A stretch of 64,000 nucleotides of DNA from NCBI RefSeq assembly GCF_004403465.1, contig NZ_SOGQ01000009.1, positions 62,344 to 126,343 of the forward strand, in the 5' to 3' direction. Positions 9,242 to 18,437 of the stretch are shown in pieces. Origin of the DNA: Cryobacterium sinapicolor (GTDB lineage: Bacteria; Actinomycetota; Actinomycetes; Actinomycetales; Microbacteriaceae). The first letter of the stretch is position 1; each line of letters starts with the position of its first letter. The notes under the pieces are model-generated. The model saw nothing but the letters and a program-made list of their open reading frames with translations, was not told the origin of the DNA and ran no database searches. The translations under genes were made by a program, and so were the position numbers.

Positions 9242-11409
9242 GTTGGGTCTCCCTTGACTGGCGTGGCTGATGGTGTGGCTTCGGTGTCTGGCGCGCTGGC
9301 TTCCGTCAGGGTGGTGGTGGCGACGGCGACGGCGTCGACGCTGGCGACGATCTGGTCGAGGCGCACGAGGTCGCCCGGGCGCACGCCGACGGTGAGCAGG
9401 CCATCCGTTTCGGCCAGCAGGTGGTGCTCCATCTTCATGGCCTCCACGGTAAGGATGCGTTGGCCCGCGACGATCAGGTCTCCGGTGGCGAGGTGCACGG
9501 CGACGACGGTGCCGGGCATCGGGGAGCGCACCTCCGGCCGGGCCGTCCCGGCCTCTCCCCCCGCACGGCCCCGGCCGGCGAGACGGTCGGCGAGCCGTTC
9601 GGCCCGGGAGCGGTGCACCAGCTCCGCGCTGAAGCCGTTCTGGCCGAGCCAGAGGCGCGGGCCGTCGGACACGAGCTGCAGCACCTCGAGGCGGCCGTCC
9701 AGCTCGCAGGCGAAGGTGCCCGAATGATCGGCGACCGGCGAGAGTCGGGCGGGAACGGGCATCCGATCGTCGACGGCCACGCTCAGGCCGTCCGGCCCGG
9801 TCAGCACGGCGACGTCGACCGTTTCGGTGGCGCTGACCCGCAGGCTGTAGCGCGCCGGCCGGGCCGGGCCGAGCCGCCAGCCGTTCGGCTGCGCCCAGGG
9901 GCCGGTGCCACTGCCCGCGGCGGCGTGCAGGAACAGGGCGGCGGCGACAGAAAAGTGGTCGGGCAGGGGTTGACCCGGCATTCCCCGGAGGCCGAGGCCC
10001 GGCAGGCTCCGCTCGATCAGGCCGGTGTCGAGGCGGCCGGCGGCCACGTCGGGGTTCCGCAGCAGCAGCCGGAGGAACTCCACGTTGGTGTGCACCCCGA
10101 GCACCACGGTGTCGGCCAGGGCCCGGTCGAGGCGGGCGAGAGCCTCGGCGCGGTCGGCGCCCCAGGCGATCACCTTGGCCAGCATCGGGTCGTAGACCCC
10201 GGAGATGGTCAGACCCGGCCGCAGCGAGCTGTCGACCCGGATGCCGTCGCCGACCGGCTCGGACAGGCTCAGCACGGCGCCCTGGCTGGGCAGAAAACCG
10301 CGGGCCGGGTTCTCGGCGTAGACGCGCGCCTCGATCGCGTGCCCGGTGAGCACCACCTCCGCCTGGGTCAGCGGCAGCGACTCCCCCGCGGCGATGCGCA
10401 GCTGCCACTCGACCAGGTCGAGGCCGGTGACCAGCTCGGTGACCGGGTGCTCCACCTGCAGCCGGGTGTTCATCTCCATGAAGAAGAACTCGTCCGGGGC
10501 CATGTCGGAGACCAGGAATTCCACCGTGCCGGCGCCGGTGTAGCCGACGCTTCGGGCGGCCCGGCAGGCTGCCTCACCGATGCGCGCGCGGGTCGCCGGA
10601 TCGAGCAGCGGCGAGGGAGCCTCCTCGATCACCTTCTGGTGGCGGCGCTGCAGGGAGCACTCGCGCTCGCCGAGGTGGATGACCGCGCCCGAGGCGTCCG
10701 CGAGCACCTGCACCTCGATATGCCGCGGCCGGTCGAGGTAGCGTTCGAGCAGCAGGGTGTCGTCGCCGAAAGAGCCCTGCGCCACGCGCCGAGCCGTGAC
10801 GAGCGCGTCGGCGAGCTCGCCGGCGGCGTCGACCCGCAGCATCCCCTTGCCGCCGCCGCCCGCGGACGGTTTGATCAGCAGCGGGTAGCCCACCTCGGCG
10901 GCGGCGGCGGCGACGAGCTGCGCGTCGCTCTGGCCCGGACGGGAGAACCCGGGAATGACGGGCACACCGCTGCCGGCGACGTGGTTCTTGCCGCGGATCT
11001 TGTCGCCCATCACGGCGAGGGCGGTCAGGCCCGGTCCGACGAAGACGAGGCCGGCGTCGGCGCAGGCCCGCGCGAAGGCCTCGTTCTCGCTCAGGAACCC
11101 GTAGCCGGGGTGCACGGCACCGGCGCCCGTGGCGGCCGCGGCGGCGAGGATCGCGTCGATGTTCAGGTAGCTGGCGTGGGGCGCGGCCGGGCCGAGGCGC
11201 ACCGCGGCATCCGCGAGGCTCACGTGCAGCGCGTCGCGGTCGGCGTCGCTGTAGACGGCCACCGAACGGATGCCCAGGGCTCGCAGGGTGCGGATGATGC
11301 GGCAGGCGATCTCGCCGCGATTGGCGACCAGCACGGTCTCGAAGGGTTTCCTGCGCGGTGTCGGTGCGTTCGATGTCGGTGCGTTCGATGTCGGTGCGTT
11401 CGATGTCAT
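9238..11409 (-). CDS. Acyl-CoA carboxylase alpha subunit (biotin carboxylase + BCCP)
   Basis: Biotin-dependent carboxylase subunit of about 723 residues, likely methylcrotonyl-CoA or a related acyl-CoA carboxylase. The biotin carboxylase domain starts [21 protein letters not shown]. It has the ATP-grasp glycine loop [11 protein letters not shown], the [13 protein letters not shown] motif and a C-terminal biotinyl domain with VEAMKMEHH, whose lysine is biotinylated. A GTG at 11421 overlaps the upstream TGA, but the ATG at 11409 has a GAGG Shine-Dalgarno about 7 bases before it, so I chose the ATG. The N-terminus carries three SNAPT repeats. It pairs with the adjacent carboxyltransferase. Confidence 0.92.
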   Translation of the reverse strand: MTSNAPTSNAPTSNAPTPRRKPFETVLVANRGEIACRIIRTLRALGIRSVAVYSDADRDALHVSLADAAVRLGPAAPHASYLNIDAILAAAAATGAGAVHPGYGFLSENEAFARACADAGLVFVGPGLTALAVMGDKIRGKNHVAGSGVPVIPGFSRPGQSDAQLVAAAAAEVGYPLLIKPSAGGGGKGMLRVDAAGELADALVTARRVAQGSFGDDTLLLERYLDRPRHIEVQVLADASGAVIHLGERECSLQRRHQKVIEEAPSPLLDPATRARIGEAACRAARSVGYTGAGTVEFLVSDMAPDEFFFMEMNTRLQVEHPVTELVTGLDLVEWQLRIAAGESLPLTQAEVVLTGHAIEARVYAENPARGFLPSQGAVLSLSEPVGDGIRVDSSLRPGLTISGVYDPMLAKVIAWGADRAEALARLDRALADTVVLGVHTNVEFLRLLLRNPDVAAGRLDTGLIERSLPGLGLRGMPGQPLPDHFSVAAALFLHAAAGSGTGPWAQPNGWRLGPARPARYSLRVSATETVDVAVLTGPDGLSVAVDDRMPVPARLSPVADHSGTFACELDGRLEVLQLVSDGPRLWLGQNGFSAELVHRSRAERLADRLAGRGRAGGEAGTARPEVRSPMPGTVVAVHLATGDLIVAGQRILTVEAMKMEHHLLAETDGLLTVGVRPGDLVRLDQIVASVDAVAVATTTLTEASAPDTEATPSATPVKGDPT
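11361..11405. repeat. 15-bp tandem repeat, 3 perfect units
   Basis: TCGGTGCGTTCGATG occurs three times head to tail, directly after the carboxylase start codon. On the minus strand it encodes (T)SNAP pentapeptides ahead of the conserved biotin carboxylase domain. Length change by whole units would keep the frame. Confidence 0.9.
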
Positions 11410-11417
11410 GGTGCGCC

Positions 11418-13025
11418 TCACATCCGGAAGAGGCCGAAGGCGGTCTCGGGCAGGGGCGCCAGGGCGACGACGTCGAGGGCCAGGCCCAGCACGGTGCGGG
11501 TGTCAGCCGGGTCGATCACCCCGTCGTCCCAGAGCCGGGCGGTGGAATAGTAGGGGCTGCCCTGCCGTTCGTACTGGGCGGTGACGGGCGCGGTGACAGC
11601 GGCCTCGGCATCCTCCGACCAGGGCACGCCGGCCTTCTCCTGCTGCTCCCTTTTGACGGTGGCGAGCACGGACGCGGCCTGCGGGCCGCCCATCACGGAG
11701 ATGCGGCTGTTCGGCCACATCCAGAGGAAGCGGGGCGAGTAGGCGCGGCCGCACATGGCGTAGTTGCCGGCGCCGAAGGACCCGCCGATCACGACCGTGA
11801 GCTTGGGCACGCGCGCGGTGGCGACGGCGGTGACCATCTTCGCGCCGTTCTTGGCGATGCCGCCGGCCTCATAGTCACGGCCGACCATGAATCCGGAGAT
11901 GTTCTGCAGGAAGATCAGCGGGATGCCGCGTTGGTCGCACAGCTCGATGAAGTGCGCGCCCTTGAGCGCGGATTCGGAGAACAGCACGCCGTTGTTGGCG
12001 ATGATGCCGACCGGGTGGCCGTGCAGGTGCGCGAAGCCGGTGACCAGGGTCGTGCCGTACTCCCGCTTGAACTCGTGGAACTCGCTGCCGTCGACCAGCC
12101 TGATGATCACCTCGTGCACGTCGTAACGGCCCTGCGGGTCGGTGGGTACGGCGCCGTAGAGCTCGGCCGGGTCGGCGACCGGGTCGCCGGCCGGCGACCG
12201 CGGCCAGGCCGGCGGCGGCGGTGCGGGCAGGTAGCGCACGATGTCGCGCACGATCTGGAGGGCGTGCTCGTCGTCCTCGGCGAGGTGGTCGGTCACCCCG
12301 GAGGTGCGAGCGTGCAGGTCGCCGCCGCCGAGTTCCTCGGCCGTGACAACCTCGCCGATCGCGGCCTTCACCAGCGGCGGGCCGCCGAGGAAGATAGTGC
12401 CCTGGTTCCGCACGATCACGGTCTCGTCGCTCATCGCGGGAACATAGGCCCCGCCGGCGGTGCAGGAGCCCAGGACGGCGGCGATCTGCGGGATCTGGGC
12501 CGCGGACATCCGGGCCTGGTTGTAGAAGATACGGCCGAAGTGGTTGATGTCGGGGAAGACCTCATCCTGCAGCGGCAGGAAGGCCCCGCCCGAGTCGACC
12601 AGGTAGACGCACGGGAGCCGGTTCTCGAACGCGATCTCCTGGGCCCGGAGGTGCTTCTTGACCGTCATCGGGTAGTACGTGCCGCCCTTGACGGTGGCGT
12701 CGTTGGAGAGGACGAGCACGTGGCGGCCGTGGATGAGCCCGATCCCGGCGATCAGGCCGGCGCCGGGGCTGTCGTCGTCGTAGAGGCCGGTGGCGGCCAG
12801 GGGCGCGATCTCGAGGAAGGGGCTGCCGGCATCCAGCAGCCGGTCGATGCGTTCCCGCGGCAGGAGCTTGCCGCGGTCGAGGTGGCGCTGGCGGGAGGTC
12901 GCGGGGCCGCCGAGGGCGACGACGGCGAGGCGGCGGCGCAGGTCGGCGACAAGTTCGCGGTGGGCGGCGGCGTTCGCGGCGAAGGCCGGACTGGTCGAGT
13001 CGATCAGACTCGCGAGTGTCTCCAT
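11418..13025 (-). CDS. Acyl-CoA carboxylase beta subunit (carboxyltransferase), MCC-beta type
   Basis: Carboxyltransferase of 535 residues in the crotonase-like superfamily. Segments [39 protein letters not shown] and [16 protein letters not shown] are characteristic of methylcrotonyl-CoA carboxylase beta/AccD1. The second half has [18 protein letters not shown]. It is the first gene of the leftward operon, 114 bp from a divergent TetR gene and beside two candidate operators. Together with the alpha subunit, dehydrogenase, hydratase and lyase it forms a leucine/isovalerate catabolic module. The order matches accD1-accA1-fadE19-Rv2499c-citE of M. tuberculosis. Confidence 0.92.
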   Translation of the reverse strand: METLASLIDSTSPAFAANAAAHRELVADLRRRLAVVALGGPATSRQRHLDRGKLLPRERIDRLLDAGSPFLEIAPLAATGLYDDDSPGAGLIAGIGLIHGRHVLVLSNDATVKGGTYYPMTVKKHLRAQEIAFENRLPCVYLVDSGGAFLPLQDEVFPDINHFGRIFYNQARMSAAQIPQIAAVLGSCTAGGAYVPAMSDETVIVRNQGTIFLGGPPLVKAAIGEVVTAEELGGGDLHARTSGVTDHLAEDDEHALQIVRDIVRYLPAPPPPAWPRSPAGDPVADPAELYGAVPTDPQGRYDVHEVIIRLVDGSEFHEFKREYGTTLVTGFAHLHGHPVGIIANNGVLFSESALKGAHFIELCDQRGIPLIFLQNISGFMVGRDYEAGGIAKNGAKMVTAVATARVPKLTVVIGGSFGAGNYAMCGRAYSPRFLWMWPNSRISVMGGPQAASVLATVKREQQEKAGVPWSEDAEAAVTAPVTAQYERQGSPYYSTARLWDDGVIDPADTRTVLGLALDVVALAPLPETAFGLFRM

Positions 13026-13067
13026 CGACGACGTCCCGCTTTCCCGCTTGAGTGCTCAGCCGGTACA

Positions 13068-13109
13068 GTTAGCGTGTACTAACCGAAATTCAGGTTAGCG
13101 GTTCATAAC
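13068..13109. promoter_or_regulatory. Two candidate TetR operators in the divergent promoter
   Basis: Two 16-bp inverted repeats sit in the 114-bp gap between the carboxyltransferase gene and tetR. The first is GTTAGCGTGTACTAAC (13068-13083, GTTAG/CTAAC arms) and the second GTTAGCGGTTCATAAC (13094-13109, GTTA/TAAC arms). Their centres are 26 bp apart. Same length, same arms and divergent placement suggest that the TetR protein represses both its own gene and the operon. Confidence 0.65.
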
Positions 13110-13139
13110 TGAGTTGTCCAGAGTCCTGGGCCGGATGGG

Positions 13140-13754
13140 ATGTCGATGGTGCTCGTGCCTGGTTCTTCGTCCGTGCCGACGCCGCGCAGCCGGGCCAAGG
13201 CCGACCGGCGGCAGGCGTTGCTCGGGGCTGCGGCCGCGCTGTTCGCCCGGTCGGGCTACAACGGGGTCTCGATCGAGGACCTCGGCGCGGCCGTCGGCGT
13301 GAGCGGCCCGGCCGTCTACCGGCACTTCAGCGGCAAGCCGGCCGTGCTCGCCGCACTGCTGGTGGAGGTCAGCGAAACGCTGGTGGCGGGCGGGCAGGCC
13401 GTGGTCGAGGGCGCTCCGGATGCCGCGGGCGCCCTCCGCGCACTGGTGCGCTTCCACACGGACTTCGCCCTGTCGCACCCGAACGTCATCCGCGTGCAGG
13501 ACCGGGACCTGGACAGCCTGGCCCCCGCGGACCGGCACCGGGTGCGCACCCTGCAGCGCACCTATGTCGAGCTGTGGGTGCGCGTGCTCGGGCAGGTGCA
13601 CCCCGAGGTGGAAGCGCAGCTGCTGCGCATCCGGGCCCAGGCGACGTTCGGACTGCTGAACTCGACCCCGCACACTCTGCCCGCGTCTCCGAGCGGCGCG
13701 GTGCGACCGCTGCTGGAGGAGATGGCGCTCGCGGCACTCGGGGCCGCTCAGTAG
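13140..13754 (+). CDS. TetR-family regulator of the acyl-CoA carboxylase operon
   Basis: A 204-residue regulator with an N-terminal TetR helix-turn-helix: RRQALLGAAAALFARSGYNGVSIEDLGAAVGVSGPAVYRHFSGK spans about residues 23-66. The C-terminal ligand domain is all-helical. Divergent placement and two matching inverted repeats upstream make it the likely repressor of the catabolic operon, probably relieved by an acyl-CoA (inference; Rv2506 holds the same place in M. tuberculosis). The start is uncertain, since ATG codons at 13140 and 13146 are both close. Its stop overlaps the convergent dehydratase-VOC gene by 7 bp. Confidence 0.9.
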   Translation: MSMVLVPGSSSVPTPRSRAKADRRQALLGAAAALFARSGYNGVSIEDLGAAVGVSGPAVYRHFSGKPAVLAALLVEVSETLVAGGQAVVEGAPDAAGALRALVRFHTDFALSHPNVIRVQDRDLDSLAPADRHRVRTLQRTYVELWVRVLGQVHPEVEAQLLRIRAQATFGLLNSTPHTLPASPSGAVRPLLEEMALAALGAAQ

Positions 13755-14410
13755 ACGGTCGTGCAGACGCAGAGCTCGTTGCCCTCTGGGTCGGCCAGCA
13801 CCCACCAGTCGGGGGCGTGCTCGTCGGTGAGGAGGTCGCCGCCGACGGCGATGATGTCCTGCACGCGGGACTCGGCGTCGATCGTGGGCAGATATACGTC
13901 CAGGTGGATGCGGTTGCGTTCGGTGCGCGCGATGTCCATGCTCTGAAACCAGACCCGGGGACCCGGGCCGACTGGATCGACGAGTTCGATCGCACCCTCA
14001 CTGTCGACCTCCACGTAGCCGAGACCCACCCGCCAGAACGGTCGGATCGCGTCGGCGTCGGTGCAGTCGATCGCCACGTCGTATCGGGCCGGGGTGACGG
14101 GCGCCCGGTCGGCGCCCTGCGCATCCGCAAGTTCCTGGATCCGCAGCGCGAGCCGCAGGTCGCGTTCGGTCACACCGCCGGCGTCATGGGAGGAGAGGCG
14201 GAAGCCGACCCGGCCGTAGCCGAGCCGCACGTCGGGATGGTGGTTCATCGCATCCGCCGCCTCGGCCACCAGGACGAGCAGGCGCACCGCCGACGCGAAA
14301 TCCCGGGTCGTGAACGAGCCGTGCAGGGCGCCGTCGAGGTGTGCGAAGGCACCGCCGGAGAGTACGGACTCGGTGTCGATCGGGGTGAGGAGGGTGCCCG
14401 GTGCAGTCAT
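13748..14410 (-). CDS. Pterin-4a-carbinolamine dehydratase/VOC domain fusion
   Basis: A 220-residue, two-domain protein. Residues about 1-95 look like pterin-4a-carbinolamine dehydratase, with the active-site signature MNHHPDV (His57, His58) and the later VTERDLRLA segment. Residues about 105-220 look like a glyoxalase/bleomycin-resistance (VOC) domain ending DPEGNELCVCTTVY. The start at ATG 14410 (MTAPGTLLTP) excludes a longer frame that runs into the repeat upstream. A biopterin-dependent hydroxylase is not visible nearby, so the partner and the VOC substrate are unknown. It sits between tetR and bkdC. Confidence 0.82.
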   Translation of the reverse strand: MTAPGTLLTPIDTESVLSGGAFAHLDGALHGSFTTRDFASAVRLLVLVAEAADAMNHHPDVRLGYGRVGFRLSSHDAGGVTERDLRLALRIQELADAQGADRAPVTPARYDVAIDCTDADAIRPFWRVGLGYVEVDSEGAIELVDPVGPGPRVWFQSMDIARTERNRIHLDVYLPTIDAESRVQDIIAVGGDLLTDEHAPDWWVLADPEGNELCVCTTVY

Positions 14411-14511
14411 CCACTCACTCTGCTGCGCGGTGCGAACCCCGTCAAGGCGCGCTCGGGGGCATCCGTTGCCGGCCCGCTCCCCCGCACGGATGCCGCGCCC
14501 AACGAGCTCGG

Positions 14512-14603
14512 CGAACCAATTCGACGGAGATTGTGAGAAAAATGACCGTTTTTGGCCGTATTCCAGGCACCAGAGGCAAAATCTCCGTCGAGTTAGTGAG
14601 GGG
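14512..14603. repeat. Palindromic intergenic element, copy D (reverse orientation)
   Basis: The left arm GAACCAATTCGACGGAGATT and right arm AATCTCCGTCGAGTTAGT flank a core that, read in reverse complement, begins TTTGCC and resembles copies A and E. The orientation is thus opposite to B and C. The right arm has drifted (GAGTTAGT for GAATTCGT). It lies between the bkdC stop and the dehydratase-VOC start. A 13-bp direct repeat (CGGGGCGGAACGG) follows at about 14629-14660. Confidence 0.78.
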
Positions 14604-14663
14604 CAGACCACGTTGGGGGGTGGACGGTCGGGGCGGAACGGCGGGGCGGAACGGCGGGGCGGA

Positions 14664-16151
14664 CTAGAGCAGGGCGAGGGCGCGCGCGGGGTGGGCGAGG
14701 ATGCCGGCGACGTCGGTCAGGAAGCGGGCGGCCTGCTCGCCGTCGACGAGCCGGTGGTCGAAGGCGACGCTGAGGGTGACCACCTGCCGCAGCGCGATCT
14801 CGCCGCGGTGCTCCCACGGCCGCGGGGCGATCGCACCCAGGGCGAGGATCACGGCCTCTCCCGGCGGGAGGATCGGCGTGCCGGCATCGATGCCGAAGGA
14901 ACCGATGTTGGTGATCGAGATCGTGCCGCCGGTCAGGGCGGCCGGGCTGGTCGCACCCGCCCGGGCGGTACTGGTCAGCTCGGCGAGCGCCGCGGCGAGG
15001 TCGGCGAGGCCCAGCCGGTCGGCATCCGGGATGCCGGGAACGAGCAGCCCCCGCGGCGTGGCGGCGGCGATGCCGAGGTTCACGTAGTGGAACTGCACGA
15101 TCTCGTCGGCCGCCTCGTCCCAGCGGGTGTTCACCTCGGGCGTGCGGGCGACCGCGAGGCAGAGCGCCTTGGCGACGACGGCCAGGATGCCGATGTGCGC
15201 GTCGGCGAACTCCCGGTCGCGTTTGAGCGCGTCGATCAGCTCCATTGTCGGCGTCACGTCCACGGTCAGGAACTCCGTGGCGTGCGGCGCGGTGAACGCG
15301 CTACGCACCATGGCGGCGGCGGTGAGCTTGCGCACGCTCCGGATCGGACTGCGGGTTTCCCGGGCACCGGGCGCGGCTGCCTTCGGCCGAGCTGCCGGTT
15401 CGGCCCGGTTGACGACGAGGGCCGTGGGCGCGGCAGGCGCGCCGTGCGCCTCCACGTCCTCCCGGGTGATCAGGCCGGTCGGACCGGTTCCGGTCACCTC
15501 TGTCAGGTCGACGCCCAGGGTGCGGGCCAAGGCTCGCACCGGCGGCGTGGACCGCGGACGCTCGGTCGTGACCGAGCACCGCTCCCCCGCGATCGGAGGC
15601 GCAGGCACCGTCGCCTCCCCGGTCACCACCGTCACGCCGGGCACCGTCACGCCCGGCACCGTTGCCCGTGCGACCGGACCCCGCGCATCCGGACCACCCG
15701 CATCCGTCGCCCCGGTGCGAGCCCGTCGCTGGGGCCGCCCGCCGCGCTCGACGGCGGCGCCGTACCCCACCAGAACGGCCTCCCGTTCGGGCTCGCGAGC
15801 GCGCAGATCATGCCCCGTCGATTCGTTTGGCGGGGCTGAGTGGTCGCTCTCGCGGCCAGAACCGGCAGAACGAGGCGCAGCGGCATCGGCGGGAGTCACG
15901 GGAGGCTCGGCGCCGGCCACCTCGAAGGAGACGATCGGGTCACCCACGTGCACGGTGGTGCCGGGCTGCTGATGGAGTTCGGCGACCACGCCCGCGAAGG
16001 GCGACGGCAGCTCGACGACGGCCTTGGCCGTCTCCACCTCGGCGATGAGTTGGTTGAGCGTCACCGTCTCGCCCGGCGCGACCCGCCAGGCCACGATCTC
16101 CGATTCGGTCAGTCCCTCGCCGAGGTCCGGCAGCCTGAAGACCTTGATCAT
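14664..16151 (-). CDS. bkdC: Branched-chain 2-oxoacid dehydrogenase E2 (dihydrolipoyl acyltransferase)
   Basis: E2 core of 495 residues. The N-terminal lipoyl domain has the lipoyl-lysine motif EVETAKAVVELPSP. Next come a variable Ala/Pro/Arg-rich linker with a VPGVT repeat, a peripheral subunit-binding domain (ARTLGVDLTEVTGTGPTGLI) and the catalytic acyltransferase domain ending in HRLVDG (HxxxDG active site). Its ATG overlaps the bkdB stop by 4 bp. No E3 (lpd) gene is in the window, so E3 is probably shared with other complexes. The neighbouring E1 genes and acyl-CoA catabolic operon favour branched-chain over pyruvate substrates. Confidence 0.92.
   Translation of the reverse strand: MIKVFRLPDLGEGLTESEIVAWRVAPGETVTLNQLIAEVETAKAVVELPSPFAGVVAELHQQPGTTVHVGDPIVSFEVAGAEPPVTPADAAAPRSAGSGRESDHSAPPNESTGHDLRAREPEREAVLVGYGAAVERGGRPQRRARTGATDAGGPDARGPVARATVPGVTVPGVTVVTGEATVPAPPIAGERCSVTTERPRSTPPVRALARTLGVDLTEVTGTGPTGLITREDVEAHGAPAAPTALVVNRAEPAARPKAAAPGARETRSPIRSVRKLTAAAMVRSAFTAPHATEFLTVDVTPTMELIDALKRDREFADAHIGILAVVAKALCLAVARTPEVNTRWDEAADEIVQFHYVNLGIAAATPRGLLVPGIPDADRLGLADLAAALAELTSTARAGATSPAALTGGTISITNIGSFGIDAGTPILPPGEAVILALGAIAPRPWEHRGEIALRQVVTLSVAFDHRLVDGEQAARFLTDVAGILAHPARALALL
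15631..15660. repeat. 15-bp tandem repeat, 2 units, in the bkdC linker
   Basis: GTCACGCCGGGCACC followed by GTCACGCCCGGCACC (one mismatch). On the minus strand they encode VPGVT-VPGVT in the flexible linker between the lipoyl and subunit-binding domains. Confidence 0.75.
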
Positions 16152-17197
16152 CGTCGTCTCCCCAGCACGCGGTCGACGCCGTCGAGCATGCGATCAAGGT
16201 CCGGCAGGTGGTGACCCTCCAGCTTCGCCGTCGGGTACGGGATGTCGAAGCCGGTGACCCGAACCGGCGCGGCCTCGAGGTAGTCGAAGCAGCGCTCGGT
16301 GACCTCGGCGATGATCTCGCCGCCCAGCCCGCCCGAGCGGGAGGCCTCGTGCGTCACGACGAGCCGGCCGGTCTTCCGAATGGATGCCTCGACGGTGGCG
16401 TAGTCGATGGGCGAGAGCGAGCGCAGGTCGATGACCTCGACCGAGATGCCGTCGTCGGCGGCGGCGAGCGCGGCATCCGTCGCCGTGGACACCAGCGCGC
16501 CGTAGGTGAGCAGCGTGACGTCGGTGCCGGCGGCCACGACCCGGGCCCTCTCGAAGGACTCGCCGAGCTGCGGGGACACCGGGCCGGCGACGTGGTAGCG
16601 CCGCTTGGGCTCGAAGAAGAGCACCGGGTCGTCGGAGGCGATCGCCTGTCGGATCAGGCTGTAGGCGTCCTGCGGGTTCGAGACCGCGACCACCCGCAGG
16701 CCCGAGGTGTGCGTGAAGTAGGCCTCGGGAGATTCGGAGTGGTGCTCCGCGGCGCCGATGCCGCCGCCGAAGGGTACCCGGATGGTGATGGGCATGCGCA
16801 GGGCCCCCTGGGTGCGGTAGTGGAACCGGGCCACCTGGCTGACGATCTGGTCGAAGCCGGGGAAGATGAAGCCGTCGAACTGGATCTCGCAGACCGGGCG
16901 GTAGCCGCGGTACGCCAGTCCCACCGCGGTGCCGATGATGGCAGACTCGGCCAGCGGGGTGTCGACGACCCGGTTCGGCCCGAACTCGGCGAGCAGGTCG
17001 CTGGTCACCCGGAATACGCCGCCGAGGGCGCCGATGTCCTCGCCGAGGAGCACCACCTTCGGGTCGTCGAGCATCGCGCGCCGCAGCCCGGCGTTGATCG
17101 CCTTGGCCAGGGTCAGGGTGGTCGTCTCGGTCAGCGGCACCGGCGCCTGGCCGTTCGCCGCGGGGAGCGGGGAACTCCGGATGGTTTCGATGGTCAT
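16148..17197 (-). CDS. bkdB: Branched-chain 2-oxoacid dehydrogenase E1 beta
   Basis: E1 beta subunit of 349 residues that pairs with BkdA to bind thiamine diphosphate and decarboxylate 2-oxoacids. It contains LGEDIGALGGVFRVTSDL, DTPLAESAIIGTAVGLAYRG, PFGGGIGAAEHHSESPEAYF and the C-terminal VTGFDIPYPTAKLE. A longer open frame exists, but the ATG at 17197 overlaps the bkdA TGA by 4 bp and gives the family N-terminus. It is the middle gene of a tightly coupled bkdA-bkdB-bkdC operon. Confidence 0.93.
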   Translation of the reverse strand: MTIETIRSSPLPAANGQAPVPLTETTTLTLAKAINAGLRRAMLDDPKVVLLGEDIGALGGVFRVTSDLLAEFGPNRVVDTPLAESAIIGTAVGLAYRGYRPVCEIQFDGFIFPGFDQIVSQVARFHYRTQGALRMPITIRVPFGGGIGAAEHHSESPEAYFTHTSGLRVVAVSNPQDAYSLIRQAIASDDPVLFFEPKRRYHVAGPVSPQLGESFERARVVAAGTDVTLLTYGALVSTATDAALAAADDGISVEVIDLRSLSPIDYATVEASIRKTGRLVVTHEASRSGGLGGEIIAEVTERCFDYLEAAPVRVTGFDIPYPTAKLEGHHLPDLDRMLDGVDRVLGRRR

Positions 17198-18306
17198 GAG
17201 TCCTTTCCTCCGGTCGGCTCGAAGCTCGCCAGGTAGGCCGCGTATTCCGCGCGCTGGCGGTCGATCCCGGTGTGCGGGGTGGCGTAGACGTTGGCGAGCA
17301 CGGTCAGCGGCTCCGGGTCGGGGAGCCCGATGCAGCCGGCGCGCAGCTCCGCGGCCGTGGCGTCGGCCACGGCCTGGGTCTCGGCCTCTAGTTCGGGCGT
17401 GAGCAGCCCAAGGGAGTCCAGTAGCCGCCCCAGGCGCAGGATCGGGTCTTTCTTCGCCCATTCCTCGAGTTCGGCCGCCGGCCGGTAGCGGGTGGGGTCA
17501 TCCGCCGTCGTGTGCGGGCCCATCCGGTAGGTGACGGCCTCGATGAAGGTGGGGCCTCCGCCGGTGCGGGCCCGGTTCAGGGCCAGCCGGGTCGCGGCCA
17601 TCACGGCCAGGATGTCGTTGCCGTCGATTCGCAGGCTGGGGATTCCGAACCCGGGGGCCCGCCCGGCGATGCCGGCCCGGGCCTGCAGACCGACCGGCTC
17701 GGAGATGGCCCAGTGGTTGTTCTGGCAGAAGAAGACCACCGGCGCCTGGAAGCTCGCCGCGAACACGAGCGCCTCGTTGACGTCACCCTCGCTGGTCGCG
17801 CCGTCGCCGAAGTAGGCCACGGCCACCGAGTCCGCGCCGTCGAACCGGGCTCCCATCGCCCAGCCCGTGGCATGCAGGGTCTGCGCCCCGATGATGATGC
17901 TGGGCGTCGCCATCCGGTGCACCAGCGGGTCCCAGCCGGATTGCGCGGTGCCGCGCCACACCCGCAGGATGTCGGTGGGCGCCACGCCACGGCACCAGGC
18001 GACCGCGTTCTCCCGGTAGCTGGAGAAGACGAAGTCGTCGGCGCGGAGCGCGCGGCCCGAGCCGATCTGAGCGGCCTCCTGACCGAGCAGGGGCGGCCAG
18101 AGTCCCAGTTCGCCCTGGCGCTGCAGCGCCGTGGCCTCGGCGTCGATGCGGCGCACCACCACCATGTCCCGGTAGAGCGCCGCGAGGTCGTTCCCGGTCA
18201 TCTCCGCGACCCAGGGATCGAGATCGGCGTCGGCCAGCCGCACCCCCGCGGGGCTCAGCAGCTGCAGGAGAACGTCGGGGGTACCCCCGGTGTGGACAGT
18301 GTTCAT
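17194..18306 (-). CDS. bkdA: Branched-chain 2-oxoacid dehydrogenase E1 alpha
   Basis: E1 alpha subunit of 370 residues. The thiamine-diphosphate motif is visible from YFGDGATSEGDVNEAL to NNHWAIS, and the substrate-channel segments are EATALQRQGELGLWPPLLGQEAA and SSYRENAVAWCRG. The C-terminal part has YRMGPHTTADDPTRYR. I chose the ATG at 18306, which has GGGAGCG about 7 bases upstream. A longer frame reaches into the promoter. It is the first gene of the bkd operon and diverges from an Lrp/AsnC gene. Confidence 0.93.
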   Translation of the reverse strand: MNTVHTGGTPDVLLQLLSPAGVRLADADLDPWVAEMTGNDLAALYRDMVVVRRIDAEATALQRQGELGLWPPLLGQEAAQIGSGRALRADDFVFSSYRENAVAWCRGVAPTDILRVWRGTAQSGWDPLVHRMATPSIIIGAQTLHATGWAMGARFDGADSVAVAYFGDGATSEGDVNEALVFAASFQAPVVFFCQNNHWAISEPVGLQARAGIAGRAPGFGIPSLRIDGNDILAVMAATRLALNRARTGGGPTFIEAVTYRMGPHTTADDPTRYRPAAELEEWAKKDPILRLGRLLDSLGLLTPELEAETQAVADATAAELRAGCIGLPDPEPLTVLANVYATPHTGIDRQRAEYAAYLASFEPTGGKDS

Positions 18307-18355
18307 GAACCGCTCCCAGCGTCGTTGCCGAAGTTGTTGAGAGCGTACGATTCCG

Positions 18356-18378
18356 CGACATGGAGCACAACCATGTCG
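18356..18378. promoter_or_regulatory. Perfect inverted repeat in the bkdA/bkdR divergent promoter
   Basis: CGACATGG (18356-18363) and CCATGTCG (18371-18378) form a perfect 8-bp inverted repeat with a 7-bp spacer. An AT-rich segment with TTGAGCAA (18387-18394) follows. The 131-bp gap must hold both promoters, so these are candidate binding sites for the Lrp/AsnC regulator. Confidence 0.55.
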
Positions 18379-18437
18379 AGTAATTTTGAGCAATTTGCCC
18401 TATTCATGGGGCAGTCAGCGTGCTAGCGTCGAGCATT

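Noticed and set aside
8075-10408. A 777-codon open frame that seems to fuse a large Arg/Pro-rich protein to the acyl-CoA dehydrogenase
   Set aside because: The first half is the antisense-like shadow frame of the biotin carboxylase gene, with no domain. The dehydrogenase has a proper family N-terminus at GTG 9241 in a GTGA overlap.
16148-17461. Longer N-terminal extensions for bkdB, pnp, the APC permease and the ROK gene
   Set aside because: The added segments are Arg/Gly/Pro-rich shadow translations of neighbouring genes or repeats. Family N-termini and start/stop overlaps fix the shorter starts.
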